This document shows positions 15,277 through 25,300 of a stretch of DNA of 45,939 bases, one piece after another. The DNA is taken from positions 1-45,939 of the forward strand of contig JADGNY010000046.1 in assembly GCA_017883235.1 (NCBI GenBank), read 5' to 3'. This DNA is from Thermoanaerobaculia bacterium (lineage in GTDB: Bacteria > Acidobacteriota > Thermoanaerobaculia > Gp7-AA8). The translations under genes and the position numbers were made by a program. The notes below the pieces were generated by a model. That model was not told the DNA's origin, made no database searches, and saw nothing but the letters and a program-made list of their open reading frames with translations. Each line of letters starts with the position of its first letter. Positions within the stretch are counted from its first letter, which is position 1.

Positions 15277-16110
15277 ATGCCAATAGCCCGTTCCGGCGTC
15301 CTCTGGCGCCGAATCTTCTTCCTCCTGCTCTTCGCCTTCACGGCGACGTTCATCTGGTACAAGCAGCATGAATTCCCACACGGAGGCTCGCGCTGGGGGC
15401 TGTTTTACGGGATCGTCGGCTTTTTCCTCTGCTATCTCCTGGCGTTTTTCGGCATCCGCAAGCGCTGGTACCGCTCGACCTTCGGCACGGTCGAGCAGTG
15501 GATGCAATCACACATTTACCTCGGTATCCTGGTGCTGGTCATCCTCATTTATCACACTGGCGGACGATTTAACGACAAGATCGCAGTTGCAACACTGATC
15601 CTGGTCGCCATTGTCGTATCAAGCGGCGTGCTGGGGGCGATTCTCTATGTGACTGTGCCGCGATTGCTAACCGAGGTAGAGTCGAATTTGACGGTGGACG
15701 AGATATCGGAACAGCTCAATCAGCTTGCCAAACAGATGGCCCGCATTTCCTCGGCGCGTTCCAGTCCATTTCAACGCATTTACGGCCAATTGATCCGCGA
15801 AGGCGAGCCGGGATGGATGGCCGGCTGGCGTCTGCTCTTCGCGCGGATGCGCCGCGGTCCCACCCCTATGGCGGGTGACTGGGCCAACCTCCTGAGCCTC
15901 GTGCAGAAGGACGAACAGGAAGAGCTGCGCCAGATGCTGGTTGTATCGCGGCAGCGAAAAGAGCTGCTGATCCGGCTCATTTACCAGCAGCGCTACAAGA
16001 ACGTCCTCGAATTCTGGCTCTACATCCACATCCCGTTTACGATCCTGCTGTTGTTGTTCGCGATCATCCACGTCGCGGCGGTGTTTTATTACGGGAGGAT
16101 CGCGTGGTAA
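15277..16110 (+). CDS. Di-haem cytochrome b-like integral membrane protein
   Basis: A 277-residue inner-membrane protein with about five hydrophobic helices: near 11-28, 41-60, 78-93, 101-128 and 249-272. Two helices each carry a His pair 14 residues apart (H79/H93 and H251/H265), the spacing that binds haem b in NarI, b561 and ferric-reductase-type cytochromes. Residues about 130-245 form a charged loop rich in helices. It probably links the cytoplasmic Fe-S protein and/or the quinone pool to the periplasmic cytochromes. The ATG at 15277 follows the palindromic repeat; the frame is open further upstream, but only through repeat sequence. The next gene starts 16 bp after its stop. Confidence 0.7.
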   Translation: MPIARSGVLWRRIFFLLLFAFTATFIWYKQHEFPHGGSRWGLFYGIVGFFLCYLLAFFGIRKRWYRSTFGTVEQWMQSHIYLGILVLVILIYHTGGRFNDKIAVATLILVAIVVSSGVLGAILYVTVPRLLTEVESNLTVDEISEQLNQLAKQMARISSARSSPFQRIYGQLIREGEPGWMAGWRLLFARMRRGPTPMAGDWANLLSLVQKDEQEELRQMLVVSRQRKELLIRLIYQQRYKNVLEFWLYIHIPFTILLLLFAIIHVAAVFYYGRIAW

Positions 16111-16126
16111 CGCGACGGAGTACCCC

Positions 16127-18358
16127 ATGAGTTTCGTCATCCAGCGCGCCTCCGGGCGCGGGCTGGCGCTGACGCAGGTGCGGAGCGATCTGCTCCGCAT
16201 CGGGCGGGGGACGAATGCCGAGCTGCGCTCGGAGAATCCGGCCGTCGCGCTCGAGCATGCCGTCATCGAAGGGGACGCCAACGGTTTCACCATCACCGAC
16301 AAAGGAAGCATCACCGGCACCTACGTCAATCGCCGGCCGGTGGAGACGGCGCGGCTGGCCAAGGGCGACGTGATCGAGATCGGCGACCTGCGCATCGAGA
16401 TACAGGTTCTCGATCCGGGCAAACCGCTCTTCATCCGCGTCAGCACGACATCGTCCGCGCCGGGCGCCTTTTTCGGCGATGACGAGGAAATCGTCCAAGG
16501 TCCGGGAACCCGCGGCGGCGCGCTCAAGGCGGCGAAGATCGACTACGCCGACGCCTTTCGTCTCAAACGCGCCTGGCTGACCAAGCTCTCGCTCATCGCC
16601 GTCCTTCTGATCATTGCGTTCCTGGTTGTAGCCGAGGTCACCAAGCCGGAGAAACAGAGCGCGTTCATGCCCGGAGGGATCTCGTCGGCGCACGCGCGGG
16701 CGAAAGATCCGAAGACCGGCGAGCTGATTGGCAACAACTGCCGGGCATGTCACGACCCATGGCGCGGCGTATCCGACACGAGTTGCACCGAATGTCACGG
16801 CAAACTGCCGCACGCTGAAAATGAGGTCGGCGCTCCGGCATGCGCCGACTGCCACTCCGAGCATCGCGGCGTCGCCAAACTTTCGGCGGCCGCGGACACC
16901 ACCTGCGTCTCCTGCCATGCCGACATCGCCGCACACGTCAAGGACCCGGCCGCGCTGGCGGCGCAACCGAAAGAGAATCTCCGCATCCTCACCTTCGGTG
17001 ACCAGCATCCCGACTTCACACCGCGAAGCGACCCCGATACGCTCCGCTTCAACCACGCCCTCCATCTCAAAGCCGGCGGCATATTCAACGGAGAAGGACG
17101 CCGCGAGGAGCTGCAGTGCACGCAATGCCACAAGCTCGTCGAGTCGAAGGGGAAAGTCGATCCCGCTCCGATCAGCTTCAAGAGCCACTGCCAGCGCTGC
17201 CACAAGCTGACCTTCGATCCGCGCTTCCCCGACGTCGAAGTGCCGCATGGCGGCGATCCAGCCGATGTCTACGGCTTCGTACTGGCCACGTACGCCGGCA
17301 ACCGCGACATCATCGGCAAGAGTCCGGAAGAGGTCCGGCGCATTCTCACGCTGCGGCCGCCGTCAACTCCCGACCAGGGCGCGGTGCTCAACGCCGAGCA
17401 GGTCGTCAAGGTCAAGTGCAGCAAGTGCCACATCCTCCAGCGCTCCGGCACCCGCCTGGCCGCGAAGCCGCCCGAGATCCCGACGCGTTGGTTCCTGAAG
17501 ACGAAATTCACGCACACACCGCACCGGACCCTCCTCTGCGAGTCGTGTCACGAAAAGGTCCGTCAAAGCACCAATACGTCAGACGTGCTGATGCCCGTGC
17601 GGAAAGATTGCACCGGATGCCACGGTGGGCAGTCGGCAAAAACATCCAGTAGCTGCGCGACCTGTCATGAGTATCATGAGCATTCGAAGGTTTTGTTGAC
17701 GAAATCGGTGGCTCCCTTCGGGAAAGGAACGCCACCTGCCGCGAAGGAACAGGGAGGCGGATCCCGGATGATCGAGAAGGTTTTACTGTTGGCCATCGTC
17801 CTGTTGCTGCTGGTGGTTCTCGTGCCGGCGGGGCTTGCGCTCGTCCAGCGCATCCGGGCAGGCGAGCTCGATCGCGCCGCGGGCGTGCGCGCGGCGGCTG
17901 CACCGCAAGCGCCGGCGGCGAAGATTCCGCCGCTGCAGGGTTCCGAGACCCCGGCCGCTCCGCCGCCCGTCACGCCGCCAAAAGCGCCGGACGTCACGAA
18001 AATGGCTCCCGTCCCCACCGCCCCCGCGGAAGGATCGACGGTGATGGTGCAGTGGTACGGCCTTCTGCAGTGCACCGGTGGCAAGCTGGAAGGGCAGCGC
18101 TTCATCATCGAAGAGGGTGGTCTCTACATCGGCCGCGATCCGGCCATGGCGCAGGTGGCCATCTCCGACAACCGGATCTCAAAACGGCACGTGCGCATCA
18201 TTCCGCGTGATGGTAAGGTAATGGCCATCGATCAGAACTCGACGAACGGTACGTTCCTTGGCAAGGCGGGCGGCGAGCGGATCACCGAAGTGCAGCTCAA
18301 ACGAGGTGATGTTCTCGTCCTGGCCGACAACGCGGCTACGTTCGTGTATCAGATCTAA
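16127..18358 (+). CDS. FHA - TM - decahaem cytochrome c - TM - FHA protein
   Basis: A 743-residue protein. Residues 20-95 are a first FHA domain (LRIGRG, EHAVI, GTYVN), with the usual Ser of S-x-x-H and the NG pair not conserved. TM1 is at about 149-171. The large periplasmic loop has ten CxxCH haem sites (CRACH, CTECH, CADCH, CVSCH, CTQCH, CQRCH, CSKCH, CESCH, CTGCH, CATCH). TM2 is at about 547-571, followed by a Pro/Ala-rich linker and a complete FHA domain near 660-740 (IGRDP, SKRH, NGTF). This topology puts both FHA domains in the cytoplasm and the haems outside. It could couple phosphothreonine signalling to electron transfer, or dock cytoplasmic partners. The start at 16127 is 16 bp after the cytochrome b-like gene. 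Confidence 0.88.
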   Translation: MSFVIQRASGRGLALTQVRSDLLRIGRGTNAELRSENPAVALEHAVIEGDANGFTITDKGSITGTYVNRRPVETARLAKGDVIEIGDLRIEIQVLDPGKPLFIRVSTTSSAPGAFFGDDEEIVQGPGTRGGALKAAKIDYADAFRLKRAWLTKLSLIAVLLIIAFLVVAEVTKPEKQSAFMPGGISSAHARAKDPKTGELIGNNCRACHDPWRGVSDTSCTECHGKLPHAENEVGAPACADCHSEHRGVAKLSAAADTTCVSCHADIAAHVKDPAALAAQPKENLRILTFGDQHPDFTPRSDPDTLRFNHALHLKAGGIFNGEGRREELQCTQCHKLVESKGKVDPAPISFKSHCQRCHKLTFDPRFPDVEVPHGGDPADVYGFVLATYAGNRDIIGKSPEEVRRILTLRPPSTPDQGAVLNAEQVVKVKCSKCHILQRSGTRLAAKPPEIPTRWFLKTKFTHTPHRTLLCESCHEKVRQSTNTSDVLMPVRKDCTGCHGGQSAKTSSSCATCHEYHEHSKVLLTKSVAPFGKGTPPAAKEQGGGSRMIEKVLLLAIVLLLLVVLVPAGLALVQRIRAGELDRAAGVRAAAAPQAPAAKIPPLQGSETPAAPPPVTPPKAPDVTKMAPVPTAPAEGSTVMVQWYGLLQCTGGKLEGQRFIIEEGGLYIGRDPAMAQVAISDNRISKRHVRIIPRDGKVMAIDQNSTNGTFLGKAGGERITEVQLKRGDVLVLADNAATFVYQI

Positions 18359-18380
18359 TATGGGTGGAGGGAGACCGCGG

Positions 18381-20204
18381 ATGCGCTCCGGTGTCACGTC
18401 GATCCTCATTTTTCTCGTCGCCACCGTCTGCCTGGCGCAGGGCCGCACGACCGGACGGCGGGACAGGGCGTTGGCGACGACTCCCGATCCCCCTTCGTGC
18501 GCCCTCCCGCTGAACGCGGCTCTTCCCGACGTCTGCACCGACGGCGCGATTGGCCTCGGGACGCCCGAACCGTTCAGCGCCATCTCGAAAGCCGAGGCCA
18601 ATGAGATCGTCAAGGCCGCGGCGACGGCGCTCGCCGGCGACACCGCCACCATCGCCATCGTCGACCGCACCGGCCGTCCGGTGGCGCTGTTCCGGCAGGC
18701 CAACGCCAACCCCGCCAACGATGACATCGCCCTCGGCGTGGCCCGCACCGCCGCGTTCTTCAGCAACAGCCAGGCGCCGCTCTCCTCGCGCACCGTCCGC
18801 ACCATCGCTCAGGTGCACTTCCCCCCCGGCGTCGTCAACGCGCCGGTCGGTGCGTTGTATGGAATCGAACAGTCCAACCGCGGCTGCGATCTGAACCTCC
18901 TGTGGAACACGAACCAGTGTGTCCCCCGCGCGAAATCGATCGGACAGTTCGCCGCCTTCACCGGCGCCCCCAAGCCCTGCCCCGCCACCGACCGCTCCGG
19001 ATGCGGCGCCGGCCTGATCACCGGAAAGGTCCTCCCGGATGATCCCCCCTATCCGCAGGAAGTCGACAATCGTCCGGTCAACGCCGGCGGCATTCCGCTC
19101 TACCGCATCCTCGACGTCAGCGCGGTCAAGCAGGGGATCGCCAGAACCGGCAAGCTCCTCGGCGCCATCGGCGTCACCGGCATCGCCGGCGATCCGCAGC
19201 TCGCCGAATTCGCCGCCGTCACCGGCGCCTTCGGACCGCTGAACGCCGGCGTCGCGCCGATCATCCCGCTGCCGAACTATCCCCTGCCGCAGCCGCAGAA
19301 CGTTTTCATCGACGGGATCCGTCTGCCGTTCATCGGTCCCGATCAGAAACTGCGCTTCAATTCCGACGGACTGCCGATCGGCCTCGAACAGCTTCCCGGC
19401 AGCTCGCCCGGTTCGGCCGGCGGATTCACCAACGGCACCTTCGTCTACGGACCGTTCAACGGCGGCTGTCCGCCGAACGGCTACCTCGCCGGGCCTTATA
19501 GCAGCGCCTTCCCCGGCGGCTTGACCTCGTCGCAGGTCGACGCCATCGTGCAACGCGCCGTCGCCGCGTCGAAGAAGACCCGCGCCCAGGTTCGGCTCCC
19601 CCTCAGCAGCTACTCGCGCATGGTCATCTCCGTCGCCGACATCGACGGAACGCTCCTCGCACACTACCGGATGCCTGACGCGCTCTTCGATGCCGTCGAC
19701 GTCGTCCCGGCCAAGGCCCGCAACGTCGTGTATTTCAACAGTAGCGACCCGAACGTCCGCAACGACCTGCCCGGCATCCCCGCCGGCTACTGGGTGACCA
19801 CGCGCACGCTCGGCTTCGGCGCCCAACCGCTCTACCCGCCCGGCATCGACTCGAACGTCTTCGAAGTCGGCAACGGACCGTGGTACTCCACGCTCTTCCT
19901 GCCGAACGTCGCCAATCCGTGCAGCCAGGGATCGCAGGCGCCGAACCCGAACCAGAACGGCATCACCTTCTTCGGAGGCGCGACTCCGCTCGTCGACAAC
20001 GGCAAACTCGTCGGCGGCCTCGGCGTCAGCGGCGACGGCATCGAGCAGGACGACTACGTCACCTACCTCGGCGCCGGCAACCTCCTCCCCCCGACCGACA
20101 AATGGGCGGATCAGCTCAAGGTCAACGGCGCGCGTCTGCCGATGTTCAAGTTCCCGAGGAGCCCCGAAGGTGTCACGGAATGCGGGGGGAAGCCGTGTTC
20201 GTAG
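18381..20204 (+). CDS. Secreted tandem GlcG/HbpS-type (haem-binding family) protein
   Basis: A 607-residue protein. A signal peptide (MRSGVTSILIFLVATVCLAQ) starts at the ATG with GGAGGGAG 9 nt upstream; an ATG at 18360 lacks such a site. Two GlcG/HbpS-like (DUF336) halves are visible. The first has SKAEANEIVKAAA, AIVDRTGRPVALFRQ and DIALGVARTAAFFS. The second has SQVDAIVQRAVAAS, VISVADIDGTLLAHYRM, AKARNVVYFNSSD and a terminal VGGLGVSGDGIEQDDY. Family members bind haem or small ligands; the actual ligand here is unknown. It lies between the FHA-decahaem gene and the barrel gene and overlaps the latter by 25 bp, so a periplasmic haem-related or electron-transfer role is likely by context. Confidence 0.75.
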   Translation: MRSGVTSILIFLVATVCLAQGRTTGRRDRALATTPDPPSCALPLNAALPDVCTDGAIGLGTPEPFSAISKAEANEIVKAAATALAGDTATIAIVDRTGRPVALFRQANANPANDDIALGVARTAAFFSNSQAPLSSRTVRTIAQVHFPPGVVNAPVGALYGIEQSNRGCDLNLLWNTNQCVPRAKSIGQFAAFTGAPKPCPATDRSGCGAGLITGKVLPDDPPYPQEVDNRPVNAGGIPLYRILDVSAVKQGIARTGKLLGAIGVTGIAGDPQLAEFAAVTGAFGPLNAGVAPIIPLPNYPLPQPQNVFIDGIRLPFIGPDQKLRFNSDGLPIGLEQLPGSSPGSAGGFTNGTFVYGPFNGGCPPNGYLAGPYSSAFPGGLTSSQVDAIVQRAVAASKKTRAQVRLPLSSYSRMVISVADIDGTLLAHYRMPDALFDAVDVVPAKARNVVYFNSSDPNVRNDLPGIPAGYWVTTRTLGFGAQPLYPPGIDSNVFEVGNGPWYSTLFLPNVANPCSQGSQAPNPNQNGITFFGGATPLVDNGKLVGGLGVSGDGIEQDDYVTYLGAGNLLPPTDKWADQLKVNGARLPMFKFPRSPEGVTECGGKPCS

Positions 20205-22339
20205 GGCGCATCGCAACGCAACGCAGGTCGGACTCACTGATCCGACGTGGGTCGGACTCTCTAGTCCGACCGGCGCTTGGGAGATCGGTAATTGATAACC
20301 CGCCTGTAGTTCAGAGCCGCGCAAGCTCCGGTCGGACGGGAGAGTCCGACCTACGTTTCGCTTCGCTCTGTTTGCTCATCCTGCTGCTTGCCACCTCGGC
20401 ATTCGCACAGCAATCCGCGATCACCATCAACGATGACCAACCCGTCTACGCCGAGGGCGTGCCGTTCCTGTTGACGGGAACCTCGCTGCCCGGTGCCATT
20501 GTCACCATCTCTATCGAGAAATCGGGCAACGGCCAGACCACCGCCGACACCACCGGTCATTGGACCTTGATCTGGACACCGCCGGTGAAGACCGGCACGT
20601 GGACCATCACCGCCACCTCGGGCGGCGTGACGGCGACGCAGCTTCTGCGCGTGCAGATTCAGGGCAACGTCCAGCGGCAACCGATCATCGAGCCGACGCT
20701 TCGCTACGGCACGCCGGAGATTCCGCACCCCGAGGCCTATCAGGAGATGACCGATCGGTGGCGCATCGCACCGCCGCCGTACGAGCTGACCGAGAAATCG
20801 CAAGGCCGTCCCATCGGCAACAAGGGCGCCACGCTCGATCCGTACAACCAGAACCTCATCAAAGGCGACCTGCCGATCTTCGGAAAGGACTGGTTCCTCG
20901 ACTTCACCGGCATCAGCGACACCCTCGCCGAGTCGCGCACGCTGCCGACGCCGTCGGGCGTCAGCGCCGTCAAGCCGACCTCGATCACCGTCTTCGGAAA
21001 AGACAACCAGAATCTCTTCAACGAAAACCTGATCGCCTCCTTCGACCTCTTCCAGGGCGACACCGCCTTCAAACCGATCACACAGCGCTTCAAGATCACG
21101 CTGATCGAAAACGTCAACTACGTACACCTGCGCGAGAACGCTCTCGTCAAGCCCGACGTCCGCCGCGGCACGTCCAGGACCGACGGGTATCTCTCTGTGC
21201 AGGAGCTCTTCTACGAGCGGAAGATCCGCGATGTCTCGCCGAACTACGACTTCATGTCAGTCCGCGTCGGTTCGCAGCCCTTCAACAGCGACTTCCGTGG
21301 ATTCATCTTTAATGACACGAACCTCGGCGCCCGCCTTTTTGGCAACTTCGCCTCCAATCGCTATCAATACAACGTCGCGGTGTTCGACCGGCTCGAGAAA
21401 GACACCAACTCCGGGCTCAACACAAGGGAGCTCCGCGATCAGCAGGTCGGCATCGCCAATATCTACCTTCAGGACTTCCTCGTCCGCGGCTACACCCAGG
21501 AGTTCAGCGTCCACTACCTGCGCGACGGCGCCACCTTCCACTACGACCGTAACGGGATCCTCGTGCGGCCGGCTCCGGTCGGCGTCTTCACGCCGCACGA
21601 GATCCGCGCCATCTACATCGGTGAGGCGGCCCTCGGGCACATTGGCCGCTTCAACGTCGATCACGCTGTCTACTACGTGTTCGGTACCGACAGCCTGAAT
21701 CCGATCGCCGGCCCGGATCCGAACCTAAAGAACGGGAACGGCGTGAAGATCGGCGCCGCCAGCGCGGCGCTCGAGGTCACCTACGATCACGACTGGTACC
21801 GGCCGCGGCTGGCTTTCTTCTACGCCTCGGGAGACAAGAATCCGCGCGACCGCAACGCCCGCGGCTTCGACTCCATTTTCGACAGCCCCGCCTTCGCCGG
21901 CGGCGGCTTCTCCTTCTTCAACCGCCTCGGCATCCGGCTTCCGGCGACCGGCGTCGCGCTCGTCGAGCGCGGCTCGCTCCTGACCAGCCTGCGCAGCTCG
22001 AAGGACGAAGGGCAGCCGAACTACGTCAATCCCGGCGTTCAGATCGTCAGCGCCGGAATCGATGTCAACGTCACTCCGCGGCTGACGGCAATCTTCACCG
22101 GCAACTACATCCGCTTCGATGCCGTCGAGTCGGTCGAGGCCATCCTCTTTCAGGGCAACATCCACAAATCGCTCGGCACCGATCTCTCGGCCGGCCTTCG
22201 TTACCGGCCGCTACTCAACCAGAACATCGTCATCGTCGGCGGCACCGCTGTCCTCCTCCCCGGCCGAGGATTCAAAGACATCTATGAAAAAGACCGGCCG
22301 CTCTACCACGTCTTCACGAACGTAATCCTGACCTTCTGA
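20180..22339 (+). CDS. Outer-membrane beta-barrel with N-terminal Ig-like domain (porin partner of cytochromes)
   Basis: A signal-peptide-like segment (SLCLLILLLATSAFA) is followed by a bacterial Ig-like domain (INDDQPVYAEGVPFLLTGTS through VTATQLLRVQ). A barrel of about 550 residues then has alternating aromatic strands and a C-terminal Phe (VFTNVILTF), as in outer-membrane proteins. Placed between secreted multihaem cytochromes, it could be the porin of a porin-cytochrome conduit. The start is uncertain. The ATG at 20180 overlaps the previous gene and has GAAGG 8 nt upstream, but adds about 60 residues read from a palindromic repeat. A TTG at 20372 would start inside the signal peptide. No other ATG or GTG fits, so the repeat may have disturbed the original start. 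Confidence 0.75.
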   Translation: MRGEAVFVGRIATQRRSDSLIRRGSDSLVRPALGRSVIDNPPVVQSRASSGRTGESDLRFASLCLLILLLATSAFAQQSAITINDDQPVYAEGVPFLLTGTSLPGAIVTISIEKSGNGQTTADTTGHWTLIWTPPVKTGTWTITATSGGVTATQLLRVQIQGNVQRQPIIEPTLRYGTPEIPHPEAYQEMTDRWRIAPPPYELTEKSQGRPIGNKGATLDPYNQNLIKGDLPIFGKDWFLDFTGISDTLAESRTLPTPSGVSAVKPTSITVFGKDNQNLFNENLIASFDLFQGDTAFKPITQRFKITLIENVNYVHLRENALVKPDVRRGTSRTDGYLSVQELFYERKIRDVSPNYDFMSVRVGSQPFNSDFRGFIFNDTNLGARLFGNFASNRYQYNVAVFDRLEKDTNSGLNTRELRDQQVGIANIYLQDFLVRGYTQEFSVHYLRDGATFHYDRNGILVRPAPVGVFTPHEIRAIYIGEAALGHIGRFNVDHAVYYVFGTDSLNPIAGPDPNLKNGNGVKIGAASAALEVTYDHDWYRPRLAFFYASGDKNPRDRNARGFDSIFDSPAFAGGGFSFFNRLGIRLPATGVALVERGSLLTSLRSSKDEGQPNYVNPGVQIVSAGIDVNVTPRLTAIFTGNYIRFDAVESVEAILFQGNIHKSLGTDLSAGLRYRPLLNQNIVIVGGTAVLLPGRGFKDIYEKDRPLYHVFTNVILTF
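20221..20356. repeat. GGTCGGACT palindromic element at the start of the porin gene
   Basis: A 136-bp element with ends ACGCAGGTCGGACTC (20221-20235) and its near-complement (20342-20356). An inner GGTCGGACT...AGTCCGACC hairpin is near 20250-20271. It is read without a stop in the porin frame. A short relative lies at 11164-11190. Confidence 0.8.
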
Positions 22340-25300
22340 TGAAACGGATAACGATCGCTCTCGCCGCAGTTCTCATAGTCGCGCTGGCCGTGATCAGAAT
22401 CCGCGCGCAGTCATCACCCGAGCTCCCGCCGCTCATGCGCCAGACGCAGGCCGAGGCCGATGCGAAGAGTGCCGGATGCCTCTCGTGTCATAACGGAATC
22501 GAGCCGATGCACGCCTCGGCCGCGGTGAAGCTGGCCTGCACTGATTGCCACGGCGGCGACGGCGCGGCGCGGACGAAAGAAGCGGCGCACGTCAAGCCGC
22601 TTCATCCCGAGATCTGGAAGACCTCGGCCAATCCGAAGCGCAGCTACACGGCCCTCTTGAAAGAGACGCCGGAGTTCGTGAAGTTCGTCAATCCAGGCGA
22701 CCTTCGCGTCTCGCAGGAAACGTGCGGCGGCTGCCATCAGCGCCAGGTCACCGCCGTCCCGCGCAGTACGATGACGACGTCCGCCGTTTTCTTCGCCGCC
22801 GTCAGTTACGCCAACGGTCTCGTCAGCCGCAAGCAGGGACTCCTCGGCGAAAGCTACAACCGCGCCGGCAACGCCACGGCCATCAAACCGGCAACGCCGC
22901 CGACACCCGACCAGATCGCCAAAGGCGCGCTGCCGATTCTCGTTCCGCTGCCGCGCTGGGAGATCTTTCAACCGGCCGAGTACTTCCGCGCCTTCGAGCG
23001 CGGCGGCATCTCGGGCAGCAGCTCCTTCCCCGACATCGGCAATCCCAGTCCCGAGGGGGAAGCGGGAAAACCGGACATCCGCCTCGGCAACCGCGGACGC
23101 GGCACCGGCCTGCGCATCTCCCCCGCGCTCATCAACCTCAACAAGACGCGGCTCAACGATCCACATCTCTCGTTCCTCGGCACGAACGATCATCCCGGCG
23201 ACTATCGATCCTCAGGATGCACGGGATGCCACGTCGTCTATGCCAACGATCGCGATCCGCTCCATTCCGCCGGCTACGGCCAGTACGGCAACACCGGCCT
23301 CTCCATCACCGGCGACAAATCGATCCCGAAGAACGAGCAAGGCCACCCGCTGCGCCACCAGTTCACGCGCGCCGTACCGACGAGCCAATGCATGTCGTGT
23401 CACATGCATCAGCCGAACTCCTTCGTAAACACGTACCTCGGCTACACGATGTGGGACTACGAATCGGACGCCGAGCTGCTCTGGCCGAAGAAGCAGAAGT
23501 ATCCGACCGAAGCCGAGAAGCGCGCCTCGCTCGATGCCAATCCCGAGGGGGCGGCGCCGCGCGGGTTGTGGAGCGATGAGAAGTTCCTGGAGAACGTCTC
23601 CGGCCTCAATTCGCAGGCGAAGAACACCCAGTTCGCCGACTACCACGGCCACGGTTGGAACTTCATGGCCGTCTACAAGCGCGACCACAAAGGCAACCTG
23701 CTCGACGCCGACGGCAAGATCGTTTCGTTCGACGATCCCGCCAAGTTCAGCAAAGCCGTTCACCTACAGGACATCCATCTCGAGAAAGGGATGCACTGCG
23801 CCGACTGCCACTTCTCCCAGGACGAGCACGGCAACGGCCAGATCTACGCCGAGTACGGCAACAACATCGAGATCGAATGCCAGGACTGCCACGGCAACGT
23901 CGACGCCTACACGAACTTGCGCACCTCCGGCCCGGCCGCGCCGCCGGGAGGGACTGATCTTCGCCTCGGGACCACTCCATTCGGTCAGCGCCGCTTCATC
24001 TGGGTCAACGGCAGGCTGTATCAGCGATCGATGCTGAACCCCGGCATGCAGTGGGAAGTCATTCAGGTCAAAGACAGCGTCACGCCCGGCAACGCGCATT
24101 ACAACGAGCGCTCCGCGTATGCGAAGACGATCCAGCGCGACGGCACGACCTGGGGCCCGGCATCAGGTTCGGGAGGGAGCGCGAACTTCGCGCACGCCGA
24201 CGCCAAGATGACCTGCTATGCCTGCCATACCTCGTGGATGACGTCGTGCTCCGGCTGCCATCTGCCGCAGGAGCAGAATGTCAAGGCCGAGGTCCATCAC
24301 TACGAGGGCGGCGAAACGAGAAACTACGCCTCGTACAACCCGCAGGTCATCCGCACCGACGTCTTCATGCTCGGCGTCAACGGCACAACCAAGGGACATC
24401 GCCTCGCGCCGGTGCGGTCATCGTCCGCGCTCGTGATCAGCTCGACGAACGCCTTGCGAGACCGGATCTACATCCAGCAGCCGCCCATCTCCTCGCCCGG
24501 ATATTCGAGCCAGGCCTTCAACGCCCACGTCCCGCACACTGTCCGCACCCGCGAAACGCAGGGCTGTGGAAGCTGCCACATCACCAAAGAGAACGACAAC
24601 AACGCCTGGCTCGCCCAGCTCCTGCTGCAAGGGACCAACTTCGTCAACTTCATCGGCCGCTACGCCTACGTCGCGGAAGGAAAGGGCGGGTTCGAAGGCG
24701 TCTGCGTCACGGAGTGGGACGAGCCGCAGGCGGTCATCGGATCGTCGCTGCACAAGATCGTCTATCCCGACTACTACGCGAAGCACCAGGCCAACAAGCT
24801 GGAGCTGCAGACCGCACACGAACATCACGGCGACTCGCGCTCGCTGCAGATGCGCGGTGAGTTCATCTACAGCGCAAACGGCGAGGAAGGCTTCAGCGTC
24901 TACGACATCGCCAACATCGACAACAAGGACTTCTCCGAGCGCATCGTCTCCCAGCCGGTCTCACCGCTCGGCCAGCGCACGTTCGTGAAGACGAAGTTCG
25001 CCTCGGCCGTGGCGCTGCCGACGACGATGCCGGTGGCCCCCACGCGCGAGACGCAGTTCATCAAGGAAAACGAAGAACAGCCGATTCACCCGCTCTACAA
25101 ATACGTCTACGTCGCCGACCGCGAAGAGGGGCTGATCCTCATCGACGTTACGACGCTGTCGGACGCCAATCCGTCGAACAACTTCCTCACGCGTGCCGTG
25201 ACCTTCAACCCCGGCGGTGCGCTCAACGGTGCCCGCTCGATCTACGTCGCCGGACGCTGGGTCTTCATCGGTGCCGAGGGGGGATTGGTCATCGTCGACA

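Noticed and set aside
18336-20324. A 662-codon open frame on the minus strand opposite the HbpS-type gene
   Set aside because: Low-complexity Arg/Asp/Val/Ala-rich translation, no domain or ribosome site. It mirrors a well-supported plus-strand gene in high-GC DNA.
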